From assembly GCA_002436765.1 (NCBI GenBank), contig DJNI01000090.1:1-6392 (forward strand): a stretch of DNA of 6,392 nucleotides, in the 5' to 3' direction. The translations under genes were made by a program, and so were the position numbers. Numbering within the stretch: position 1 is the stretch's first letter; every line of letters begins with the position of its first letter. Positions 1 to 5,244 of the stretch are shown here, in pieces. The notes under the pieces were generated by a model. That model saw nothing but the letters and a program-made list of their open reading frames with translations. It searched no databases and was not told the DNA's origin. This stretch comes from Clostridiales bacterium UBA6468. Lineage in GTDB: Bacteria; Bacillota; Clostridia; Oscillospirales; Oscillospiraceae.

Positions 1-61
1 ATTCGAACCCGAGGCCTCTTGGACCCGAACCAAGCGCGATACCAAGCTTCGCCACACCCCG
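1..61 (-). tRNA. tRNA-Pro (anticodon CGG), 3' end cut by window
   Basis: Read on the minus strand from position 61, the sequence folds as a tRNA. It has a 5' acceptor strand CGGGGTG, a D stem GCGA/TCGC, an anticodon stem CTTGG/CCAAG enclosing the loop TTCGGGT, then AGGCC and the T arm beginning TCGGG-TTCGAAT. Loop positions 34-36 read CGG, which decodes the proline codon CCG. The window edge removes the 3' strand of the T stem, the 3' acceptor strand and any CCA end. It matches the tRNA-Pro(GGG) at 4327-4403 at 54 of 61 positions by my count, so the two are clearly paralogous isoacceptors. Confidence 0.95.
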
Positions 62-72
62 TTAACTCTGGT

Positions 73-101
73 ATTATAATGAATTATTTCCCCATTGTCA
101 A
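73..101 (-). promoter_or_regulatory. Sigma-A promoter of tRNA-Pro(CGG)
   Basis: On the minus strand a perfect -35 box TTGACA (101-96) and a perfect -10 box TATAAT (78-73) are separated by exactly 17 bases. The -10 box ends 11 bases before the tRNA 5' end, which leaves only a few bases of leader. This is as close to the housekeeping consensus as possible and fits strong constitutive expression of a tRNA. The -10 sits in the palindrome ATTATAAT, so a TATAAT also exists on the plus strand at 75-80, but no good -35 pairs with it there. Confidence 0.9.
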
Positions 102-176
102 GTGGCAACCGCCGCTTTTTCCGCCTGTCCGTATTTTTGTCACCCCGCGCTCATACACTTCCCTGAGGTGGTTTCC

Positions 177-476
177 ATGAGTTACCGGGTAGAGTATTCT
201 TCTTCCGGGGTGAAAAGAACGCAAATCCGGCAAAAAGGGGGCAGAACCTTGCTTTTGACGGCGGTCTGCTTTCTGATTTTTCTGCTGATCGTCGTCGGAT
301 TCTGGCCGAGAGGGGCGCAGGCGCTCCGGAACATGCTTCTCCCCGGCGACAGCGCGGTGACGGCGGCCGCATGGGCAGAACTGACCCGGGAGCTGCACGC
401 CGGAGCCTCGGTGGGCAGCGCGGTGGAACACTTCTGCCGGGAGATTTTCGCAAATGCGGGACTTTGTCCGGGTTGA
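177..476 (+). CDS. Small single-span membrane protein upstream of a SpoIVFB-like protease
   Basis: This 99-residue protein has no family I can name. The ATG at 177 is chosen because GAGGTGG (165-171) lies just upstream; a longer reading from 102 would lack such a site. Residues 1-23 are polar and basic, residues about 24-43 form one strongly hydrophobic segment (LLLTAVCFLIFLLIVV core), and residues 44-99 are a short alanine-rich amphipathic tail. The positive-inside rule suggests a cytoplasmic N-terminus and an extracytoplasmic C-terminus. The gene overlaps the next one by 23 bases, so co-translation is likely. In Bacillus and many Clostridia the gene before SpoIVFB is SpoIVFA, a single-span membrane partner of that protease. 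This protein has the same position and topology but is much shorter and shows no peptidase M23-like domain. A partner role is inference only. Confidence 0.75.
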   Translation: MSYRVEYSSSGVKRTQIRQKGGRTLLLTAVCFLIFLLIVVGFWPRGAQALRNMLLPGDSAVTAAAWAELTRELHAGASVGSAVEHFCREIFANAGLCPG

Positions 477-1032
477 CGTTTCCGCCTGCCTGACGGGCGC
501 GTTTCTGCTGCTGACGCTGCCGCTGAACTGGCTCCTGTCCGCGCTGGCAGCGGCGGCGTTCCACGAGCTGTGCCATGGGGTGGCCATTCTGCTCCTTGGC
601 GGGCGGATCTGGGGCATTCGTATCGGCGCGGGCGGGGCGGTGATGGAGACGGAGCCTTTAAGCGGCGGCAAAGAGCTGGTATGCGCTCTGGCAGGCCCCG
701 CCGGCAGTCTGCTGCTGGTGCTTGCCTTCCGGATATTCCCACGGGTTGCGGTCTGCGCGCTGGTGCAGGCGGCCTTCAATCTGCTGCCGGTGTTCCCCCT
801 GGACGGCGGGCGGGCGCTTCGCTGCGCTCTGACGCAGTTTTGCCCCAAATGGGCAAATCCCATTGCCGTTTGGGCAGAATGGGGAACACTGGGGATATTG
901 GGCGCTCTCGCCCTGGCGGCCACATTTTACTGGAGGCTGGGAATGCTGCCCCTGACGGCGGTAACTTTGCTGGCAATCAAGGCATTCCTGCGAAAAAGGC
1001 CTTGCAAACTGACACGGTTCGGGGTACAATAG
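454..1032 (+). CDS. Site-2 protease family protein (peptidase M50, SpoIVFB-like)
   Basis: This is a predicted intramembrane zinc metalloprotease of 192 residues. The zinc-binding HExxH motif is visible as HELCH (His37, Glu38, His41) inside a hydrophobic helix. The second M50 signature, NxxPxxPLDGGR, appears as NLLPVFPLDGGR (residues 109-120), with Asp117 as the expected third zinc ligand. Several hydrophobic segments flank these motifs (about 12-35, 76-93, 96-113, 143-158 and 161-176). The family cleaves membrane-embedded substrates; SpoIVFB activates pro-sigma-K during sporulation. The ATG at 454 lies inside the end of the preceding gene with a GGGAG at 439-443. A sporulation role cannot be claimed from this window because related M50 enzymes have other targets. 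Gene order, with the TIGR03960/TIGR03936 pair immediately downstream, matches the SpoIVF locus of many Clostridia. Confidence 0.88.
   Translation: MRDFVRVDVSACLTGAFLLLTLPLNWLLSALAAAAFHELCHGVAILLLGGRIWGIRIGAGGAVMETEPLSGGKELVCALAGPAGSLLLVLAFRIFPRVAVCALVQAAFNLLPVFPLDGGRALRCALTQFCPKWANPIAVWAEWGTLGILGALALAATFYWRLGMLPLTAVTLLAIKAFLRKRPCKLTRFGVQ
1002..1030 (+). promoter_or_regulatory. Possible internal promoter before the radical SAM gene
   Basis: TTGCAA (1002-1007) and TACAAT (1025-1030) are separated by 17 bases and end 30 bases before the ATG at 1061. The -10 matches consensus at 5 of 6 positions and the -35 at 4 of 6. It overlaps the last codons of the protease gene. It would let the radical SAM pair be transcribed independently of the membrane genes. 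The assignment rests on spacing and motif only. Confidence 0.45.
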
Positions 1033-1060
1033 GCAAAGAACTTTTTCACGAGGTATCACT

Positions 1061-2899
1061 ATGACCGAACGGATGCAGCGCATTCTCCCCACCGTGCAGA
1101 AACCGGCACGCTACACCGGCGGAGAATGGGGCGAGATCAAAAAGGATTTGAAGGACGTCCGGGTGCGCGTGGCCTTCTGCTTCCCGGACACCTACGAGAT
1201 CGGCATGTCCAACTTGGGAATGCGTATCCTCTACGGCGTCATGAACGGGATGGACGGCGTGTGGTGCGAGCGCGTGTTCGCCCCGTGGGGAGACATGGAG
1301 CAGGCCATGCGGGACAATTCCCTGCCCCTGTGGGCGCTGGAAAGCCAGACCCCCGTCCGGGAGTTTGACATGATCGCCTTTACCATCGGCTATGAAATGG
1401 CGTACTCCAACATTCTGAATATGCTGAATCTCGCGGGCGTTCCCCTTCACGCTAAAGACCGGCGCGGTCTTAAAAACATCGTGTTCGCCGGGGGCGTCTG
1501 CGCATTCAATCCGGAGCCGCTGGCGGATTTTATCGACTTTTTTTCCTTGGGCGAGGGCGAGGACATCACCGTGGAGATTTTACAGCTCTACGACCGGGCA
1601 AAGGCCGAGGGGTGGAGCAAGGACGCATTTCTCCATGAAGTTGCGAAAATCCCCGGCGTGTACGTCCCCGGCTTCTACCGCCACGAATATAACGCCGGCG
1701 GCACCCTTGCCGCCATCGTGCCGCTGGAGGGCGCACCCGAAAGGGTGACAAAGCGTATCATCGAAGATCTGGACAACGCCTTTTTCCCCACAAAAATGAT
1801 CGTCCCCTCCACGGAGATCGTCCATGACCGGGCAAATCTGGAGGTGTTCCGGGGCTGCATCCGGGGCTGCCGGTTCTGTCAGGCAGGCTTCTCCTGCCGC
1901 CCGGTGCGGAAGAAAAGCCCGGAGGTGCTTTACCGTCAGGCGGTGGAGACCCTGCGTGCCTCCGGAAACAACGAGATCACCGTTTCCAGCCTGTCCACCT
2001 CCGATTACCGGGGGCTGAAGGAGCTGACGGACAAGCTGATCCCCTACTGCACCGAGAATAAGATCAGCCTTTCCGTGCCCTCCCTCCGGGCGGACAATTT
2101 CTCCCGCGACCTGATGGAGCGGCTTCAGGCGGGCGGCCGGAAAAGCAGCCTGACCTTCGCCCCGGAGGCGGGGACTCAGCGTTTGCGGGACGTCATCAAC
2201 AAGAATCTGACCGAGGATGAAATTCTGACGACCTGCGCCAACGCCTTTTCCGGCGGCTGGAACAACGTCAAGCTCTATTTCATGCTGGGTCTGCCCACGG
2301 AAACGGACGAGGACGTGCTCGGCATCGCGGAGCTGGTATACAAGGTGATTCTGACCTGGAAGGAACAGGCCGTGAACAAGAAGCGGGGTCTGCGGGTTCA
2401 CGTCGCCACGGCCTACTTTGTCCCCAAGCCCCACACGCCCTTCCAGTGGGAAAAGCAGATCACGCCCCAGGAATATCTGCGCCGCTGCCGTCTGCTGAAA
2501 TCCCATTTTTATTCCAAGTCCATCGAATACGACTACCACGCGCCGGATTTGAGCCGGCTGGAAGCGGTTTTTGCCCGGGGCGACCGGCGGTTGGGTGCCG
2601 TGATCGAGGAAGCCGTGAAAAACGGCGCGCGGCTGGACGGCTGGGACGAATATTTTGACTACGCCAAATGGCAGGACGCCTTCCGCAAATGCGGCGTGGA
2701 CGAGGACTTTTACACCGTCCGCGGCTACGGCGAGGACGAGCTGCTGCCCTGGGACACCATCGACGTGGGCGTGACGAAAAAATTCCTCAAGCAGGAACGG
2801 AAACGCGCCTACGAGTCGAAGATCACCCCGGACTGCCGCCACGGCTGTGCGGGCTGCGGCGCGGAAAGACTGCTGCGGGAGGTGACGTGCGATGCTTAG
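1061..2899 (+). CDS. TIGR03960 family B12-binding radical SAM protein
   Basis: This 612-residue protein has the usual full length of its family. The N-terminal part (about 8-190) carries the family's PARYTGGEWGEI start and a PDTYEIGMSNLGMRILY segment, corresponding to the cobalamin-binding-like domain. The radical SAM core follows, with the 4Fe-4S ligand motif CxxxCxxC seen as CIRGCRFC (Cys266, Cys270, Cys273) directly after the phrase NLEVFRG. Such enzymes reductively cleave S-adenosylmethionine to start radical chemistry. A second CxxxCxxC (Cys592, Cys596, Cys599; CRHGCAGC) closes the C-terminus and could hold another metal or cluster. The substrate is not established. A ribosome binding site GAGGT (1050-1054) precedes the ATG by six bases, and the 3' end overlaps the partner gene by 8 bases, which implies translational coupling. 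Confidence 0.93.
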   Translation: MTERMQRILPTVQKPARYTGGEWGEIKKDLKDVRVRVAFCFPDTYEIGMSNLGMRILYGVMNGMDGVWCERVFAPWGDMEQAMRDNSLPLWALESQTPVREFDMIAFTIGYEMAYSNILNMLNLAGVPLHAKDRRGLKNIVFAGGVCAFNPEPLADFIDFFSLGEGEDITVEILQLYDRAKAEGWSKDAFLHEVAKIPGVYVPGFYRHEYNAGGTLAAIVPLEGAPERVTKRIIEDLDNAFFPTKMIVPSTEIVHDRANLEVFRGCIRGCRFCQAGFSCRPVRKKSPEVLYRQAVETLRASGNNEITVSSLSTSDYRGLKELTDKLIPYCTENKISLSVPSLRADNFSRDLMERLQAGGRKSSLTFAPEAGTQRLRDVINKNLTEDEILTTCANAFSGGWNNVKLYFMLGLPTETDEDVLGIAELVYKVILTWKEQAVNKKRGLRVHVATAYFVPKPHTPFQWEKQITPQEYLRRCRLLKSHFYSKSIEYDYHAPDLSRLEAVFARGDRRLGAVIEEAVKNGARLDGWDEYFDYAKWQDAFRKCGVDEDFYTVRGYGEDELLPWDTIDVGVTKKFLKQERKRAYESKITPDCRHGCAGCGAERLLREVTCDA

Positions 2900-3551
2900 A
2901 GCGCTGTTCCGGAAAACGGGCAACGCCGTATATATCTCCCACCTCGACCTGATGCGGCTGTTCCAGCGGGCATTCAAGCGGGCGGGACTGCCCCTGACCC
3001 ACACCCAGGGCTTCAACCCCCGCCCCTCGGTGTCCATTGCCCTGCCCCTGAGCCTGGGCGTGGAAAGCCGGTGCGAGCTGCTGGATTTTGAGCTGGAAAC
3101 AGATGCATTTTCAAACGAAGAAATCTGCACCCGGCTGAATCAGGCGCTTGTGGAGGGCGTACGCGTCCTCTCGGTGTACTCCGGCGGCGGAAAGATCAAA
3201 AATCTGGCGTATCTCGACTGCGCCGTGCTGCTGGAATACGACGCGGGCGTACCGCGGAACGCGGCGGAGCAGATCGAAGCCCTGTTTTCCCGGGAAGAGG
3301 TGACCGTGGAAAAGAAGGGCAAAAAAGGCTTGGTGGAGCAGAATATCATCCCCATGATCCGCAGTCTCACTGCTGTCCCAGTGTCCGGCAACGTCCTGAA
3401 GCTCGAGGCGCGGGTCTGCTGCCAGAACCCGTCTCTGAATCCCATGCTGCTGGGCGCCGCCGTAAACAAATATCTTTCCGACCTCGCGCCGGATTTTATC
3501 CGGTACAGCCGGGTGGAAATATATGATACCAATGAAACCATTTTCAGATAA
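2892..3551 (+). CDS. TIGR03936 family radical SAM-associated protein (DUF2344)
   Basis: This 219-residue protein is recognised from its N-terminal signature: an FRKTGNAVYISHLDLMRLFQ block (residues 6-25), then GLPLTHTQGFNPRPSVSIALPL through about residue 53 and a GVESRCELLDFEL segment ending near 68. These are hallmarks of the DUF2344 family, which is found next to or fused to TIGR03960 radical SAM proteins in Firmicutes and other bacteria. It contains no cysteine cluster of its own, so it probably serves as a partner or substrate-presenting domain rather than the catalyst; that is inference. The ATG at 2892 lies within the last codons of the radical SAM gene, an 8-base overlap typical of stoichiometric co-translation. 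The C-terminal half (about 100-219) is poorly conserved and I see no motif there. Confidence 0.9.
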   Translation: MLRALFRKTGNAVYISHLDLMRLFQRAFKRAGLPLTHTQGFNPRPSVSIALPLSLGVESRCELLDFELETDAFSNEEICTRLNQALVEGVRVLSVYSGGGKIKNLAYLDCAVLLEYDAGVPRNAAEQIEALFSREEVTVEKKGKKGLVEQNIIPMIRSLTAVPVSGNVLKLEARVCCQNPSLNPMLLGAAVNKYLSDLAPDFIRYSRVEIYDTNETIFR

Positions 3552-3564
3552 GGAGTAACGTCAA

Positions 3565-3780
3565 ATGGAAGAATACATTCTGGAAGAATGCCCCATCTGC
3601 CGGGGCGCTGGTATGCTCATGCACGAGGGCGGCTGGAACGTACAGGTGGAATGCGCGGATTGCAGCGCCCACACCGTGTATGTGGAGTATGAGGACGAGG
3701 ACGAGAAGGCCGAGGCCGAGCGGAAGGTCATCCATCTGTGGAACATCGGCAAGGTGATCACCAGTGAGCGCGGCGAATGA
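3565..3780 (+). CDS. Lar-like small zinc-ribbon protein
   Basis: This 71-residue protein carries two CxxC-type pairs: CPIC at residues 9-12 and CADC at residues 30-33. They are followed by an acidic stretch (EYEDEDEKAEAE) and then a WN motif (HLWNIGKV). This order (CPxC, about 17 residues, CxxC, later a conserved Trp-Asn) resembles the Lar/restriction-alleviation small zinc-ribbon family (TIGR03655), usually found on phages and mobile elements. The usual CPFCGG is CPICRG here, so membership is a resemblance, not proof. AAGGAG (3550-3555) lies nine bases before the ATG. The gene starts 13 bases after the DUF2344 gene and overlaps the thioesterase gene by 17 bases, so it belongs to the operon. 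It could equally be a cellular zinc-binding protein unrelated to restriction. Confidence 0.75.
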   Translation: MEEYILEECPICRGAGMLMHEGGWNVQVECADCSAHTVYVEYEDEDEKAEAERKVIHLWNIGKVITSERGE

Positions 3781-4219
3781 AACGGCGGCGCTCCTGCGCC
3801 GCCGGATCGCACAGGTCAGCGAGCTTGCCCCCGGCTCCATCGGGGACATGCTGCATTTTGAACTGCTGGACTGCGACCCGGAGGCAGGGGACTATTTCCT
3901 CTCCTGCCGGACGGCGGACTGGATGCGCAACCCCGCGGGGACGCTTCACGGCGGCCTGTGCGCGACGGTGCTGGATCAGGCTATGGGGATTATCCCCTAC
4001 TGCCTGAAAACGGAAGCCGGGATCGCGCCCACCGTGCAGCTCAGCGTGAATTACCATCGCCCCCTGAATCCGGGGGCAGAGGTCGTAATCAAGGCGCATG
4101 TGGTTTCCGTATCCAGAAGCCTGATAACCCTGTCGGCGGAAGCCTGGCCGAAGGAAGCCCCGGGAAAGCTGTGCCTGTCCGGCACGGGTCTGTACCTCTG
4201 GAAACCGGCACATTTGTGA
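3764..4219 (+). CDS. PaaI family thioesterase (hotdog fold)
   Basis: This is a 151-residue single-domain hotdog protein, likely an acyl-CoA or aryl-CoA thioesterase acting in the cytosol. The family signature is clear: NPAGTLHGGLCATVLDQAMG (residues 56-75), with the HGG turn at 62-64 and Asp71 in the position of the acidic catalytic residue on the long helix. The strand VQLSVNYHRPLNPGAEVVIKA that follows is the typical second motif (central PTVQLSVNYHRPL). The start is a GTG at 3764, preceded by AAGGTGAT (3751-3758) and lying within the end of the Lar-like gene. The next internal ATG falls at residue 29 and would remove the first helix, so the GTG is preferred. Its link to the radical SAM genes is positional only. 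No terminator is visible before the tRNA promoter. Confidence 0.88.
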   Translation: MSAANETAALLRRRIAQVSELAPGSIGDMLHFELLDCDPEAGDYFLSCRTADWMRNPAGTLHGGLCATVLDQAMGIIPYCLKTEAGIAPTVQLSVNYHRPLNPGAEVVIKAHVVSVSRSLITLSAEAWPKEAPGKLCLSGTGLYLWKPAHL

Positions 4220-4266
4220 TACCGGAATGCCGCCGCGAAAAAATAATAAAAAAGGAAAAATAATGG

Positions 4267-4295
4267 TTGCATTTTTCGGGAAGGTGTGCTAATAT
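4267..4295 (+). promoter_or_regulatory. Promoter of tRNA-Pro(GGG)
   Basis: TTGCAT (4267-4272) and TAATAT (4290-4295) are separated by 17 bases. The -10 box ends 31 bases before the tRNA 5' end, giving a leader of roughly 25 bases for RNase P to remove. The region from the end of the thioesterase gene to here is A-rich and holds no convincing terminator hairpin, so read-through from the operon into the tRNA is possible. Confidence 0.7.
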
Positions 4296-4326
4296 ATTCA
4301 GGCAGTCGAGAGATGCAATCATAAAT

Positions 4327-4403
4327 CCGGGTGTGGCGAAGTTTGGTATCGCGCTTGAATGGGGTTCAAGAGGCCTCGAGTTCGAATCTCGACACTCGGA
4401 CCA
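4327..4403 (+). tRNA. tRNA-Pro (anticodon GGG), complete with CCA
   Basis: A full cloverleaf is visible. The acceptor strands CCGGGTG and CACTCGG pair over seven positions with one G-U. The D stem is GCGA/TCGC with the GG of the D loop, and the anticodon stem CTTGA/TCAAG encloses the loop ATGGGGT. The variable region is AGGCC, and the T arm is TCGAG/CTCGA around TTCGAAT. Loop positions 34-36 read GGG, which decodes CCC and CCU. The discriminator A and the CCA end are encoded (4400-4403). An intrinsic terminator begins one base downstream. The 3' end faces the AT-rich accessory region, the usual arrangement when a tRNA gene is used as an integration site, but no second copy of its 3' end is present within the window. 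Confidence 0.96.
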
Positions 4404-4404
4404 C

Positions 4405-4444
4405 AAAAGTCCGAAACCGTTAATACAATCGGTTTCGGACTTTT
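4405..4444 (+). terminator. Intrinsic terminator of tRNA-Pro(GGG)
   Basis: A perfect 15-bp inverted repeat, AAAAGTCCGAAACCG (4405-4419) and CGGTTTCGGACTTTT (4430-4444), encloses a 10-base loop and continues into TTTTATTTTG. It starts one base after the encoded CCA. The A-run on the left arm makes it potentially bidirectional. Confidence 0.93.
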
Positions 4445-4476
4445 ATTTTGTTCCTATTGAAAAGGCCTTGGAAAAC

Positions 4477-4531
4477 AAAGGGTTCTGGCAACAGGGGGTT
4501 CAGATTAAACCCCTTGCTGCCAGAGCTTTTT
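4477..4531. terminator. Long hairpin, probable bidirectional terminator
   Basis: TCTGGCAACAGGGGGTT (4484-4500) pairs with AACCCCTTGCTGCCAGA (4508-4524) around a seven-base loop. There is one A-C mismatch and one G-U pair in 17 positions. An outer AAAGGG / GCTTTTT extension adds weaker pairs. The GC-rich stem with an A-run on one side and a T-run on the other fits a terminator working in both directions. No gene on the plus strand needs it, because the tRNA already has its own terminator. It may serve a lost neighbour or mark an element end. Confidence 0.6.
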
Positions 4532-4585
4532 GCGTTCCGGGGAAAATCATATATTTTTACGATTTTCAGATGAACCCCCTCGTGG

Positions 4586-4646
4586 GGAATAATCTGATTG
4601 TATGAGGAAAAATTTGGGAGTACAGAGGAATAATTTGAAAGTATAC
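4586..4646 (+). repeat. Three tandem imperfect repeats of about 20 bp
   Basis: Copies begin at 4586 (GGAATAATCTGATTGTATGA), 4606 (GGAAAAATTTGGGAGTACAG) and 4627 (GGAATAATTTGAAAGTATAC), spaced 20 and 21 bases apart, or about two helical turns each. The shared core is GGAAWAATYTG followed by a GTAT/GTAC-like motif. Copies one and three agree at about 15 of 20 positions. They lie in a stretch without a gene, downstream of a tRNA, so they may be protein-binding repeats such as recombinase arm sites. They could also be chance similarity in AT-rich DNA. Confidence 0.45.
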
Positions 4647-4803
4647 CAAGCCGCCGCTATTCGAGTTTGGTGTCGGTGTTGGATAGCTGTTCACCAATTT
4701 GAGTCATAAAGCCATCGTACTCTGATTGCCTCATGCAACCTTTTCCGTTTTCATAAAGGGTTCGATATGCCATCCCTGTGGGATCTAATAGGATTTCTCA
4801 CAA

Positions 4804-5172
4804 GTGCGGTTCTGTCGGATAAAGATAGGCGGTAAATTCTTCATCATGCAGGGCACGCTGACCTACAAGGTTGGTCTTGGAACGGATGTATTTGGCAACA
4901 TTCAGCGTATGGATAACCTGCTGGAAAGTATGCCCACAAGGCAGCTGGACTACAAGGAGCAACTGAAAAACCTGGAAATCCAGGTTGAGAACGCCAAACA
5001 GGAGGTCGCGAAGCCTTTTCCCGGAGAGAACGAGCTGAAAGAAAAAACCGCTCGTCTGGATCAGCTGAATATCCTACTGAACATGGACAAGCGGGAAAAT
5101 GAGATCGTGGACGGCGTACAGGATGAAGGTGAAATCCAGCCCCAGCGGGAATCCCGTGGGTGGGAGCGTTAA
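4804..5172 (+). pseudogene. C-terminal relic of an ICE-type DNA methylase/SNF2 helicase
   Basis: The translated tail resembles the extreme C-terminus of the giant (typically over 2,000-residue) N6-methylase/SNF2-helicase proteins of Firmicute conjugative elements. Recognisable pieces are TLTYKVGLGTDVFGNIQRMDN, a coiled-coil-like stretch (QLDYKEQLKNLEIQVENAKQ), KPFPGENELKEKTARLDQLN, and the ending LLNMDKRENEIVDG. Similarity appears to begin around the ATG at 4846; the preceding codons look unrelated. There is no ribosome binding site at a sensible distance, and an in-frame stop lies at 4789-4791. All catalytic domains are missing, so this is read as the remaining end of a deleted gene. The family call is from memory of the sequence pattern. 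Confidence 0.72.
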
Positions 5173-5191
5173 AGCCTCCGCAATGCTGGTA

Positions 5192-5220
5192 TTGACACGA
5201 GGTCGGTATACCGATATAAT
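5192..5220 (+). promoter_or_regulatory. Consensus promoter with palindromic operator
   Basis: A perfect TTGACA (5192-5197) and a perfect TATAAT (5215-5220) are 17 bases apart. The spacer contains the perfect 12-bp palindrome TCGGTATACCGA (5203-5214), which abuts the -10 box. A dimeric repressor bound there would block RNA polymerase, so this is the likely operator of the HTH protein encoded just downstream. The -10 box ends 24 bases before the ATG at 5245. Confidence 0.85.
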
Positions 5221-5244
5221 GTTTGTACGATTGAGGTGGTCAAA

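Larger units (their letters stand above)
4445..4803. other. Gene-poor AT-rich interval after the tRNA
   Basis: No convincing complete gene lies here. The interval holds the long hairpin, a short inverted repeat GAAAATC/GATTTTC (4542-4548 and 4561-4567), the three tandem repeats, and a minus-strand open stretch of 46 codons (4797-4657). That stretch reads like a protein C-terminus but has no supported start. The plus-strand open frame that begins at 4267 and runs through the tRNA to 4605 is not a gene. Base composition is visibly more AT-rich than in the operon to the left, consistent with acquired DNA or decayed element sequence. Confidence 0.6.

Noticed and set aside
75..80. Plus-strand TATAAT as a divergent promoter for the protease operon
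   Set aside because: It is part of the ATTATAAT palindrome of the tRNA promoter. The -35 position falls inside the tRNA gene with no TTGACA-like sequence, and the first gene starts about 100 bases further on.
84..923. Minus-strand open frame of 279 codons opposite the membrane protein and protease genes
   Set aside because: Its translation is rich in Arg, Ser, Pro and Ala without domain structure, and it begins opposite the HExxH protease gene. It is a shadow of GC-rich coding DNA.
1580..3130. Very long minus-strand open frame of 516 codons
   Set aside because: It lies opposite the radical SAM and DUF2344 genes, which have clear family motifs. The GC-rich codon pattern of those genes creates the open antisense frame; its translation shows no recognisable domain.
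4542..4567. GAAAATC/GATTTTC inverted repeat as a possible recombination core site
   Set aside because: Seven-base arms around a 12-base AT-rich loop are easily found by chance in such DNA, and no duplicated flank is visible in the window.
4267..4605. Plus-strand open frame of 112 codons running through tRNA-Pro(GGG)
   Set aside because: It spans the promoter -35 box, the complete tRNA and its terminator, so it cannot be a real protein gene.
4767..4835. Mini-ORF of 22 codons (MPSLWDLIGFLTSAVLSDKDRR) with AAAGGG upstream
   Set aside because: It has a weak ribosome binding site and a plausible spacing, but it is too short and unrecognised, and it overlaps both the minus-strand fragment and the start of the helicase relic in another frame.
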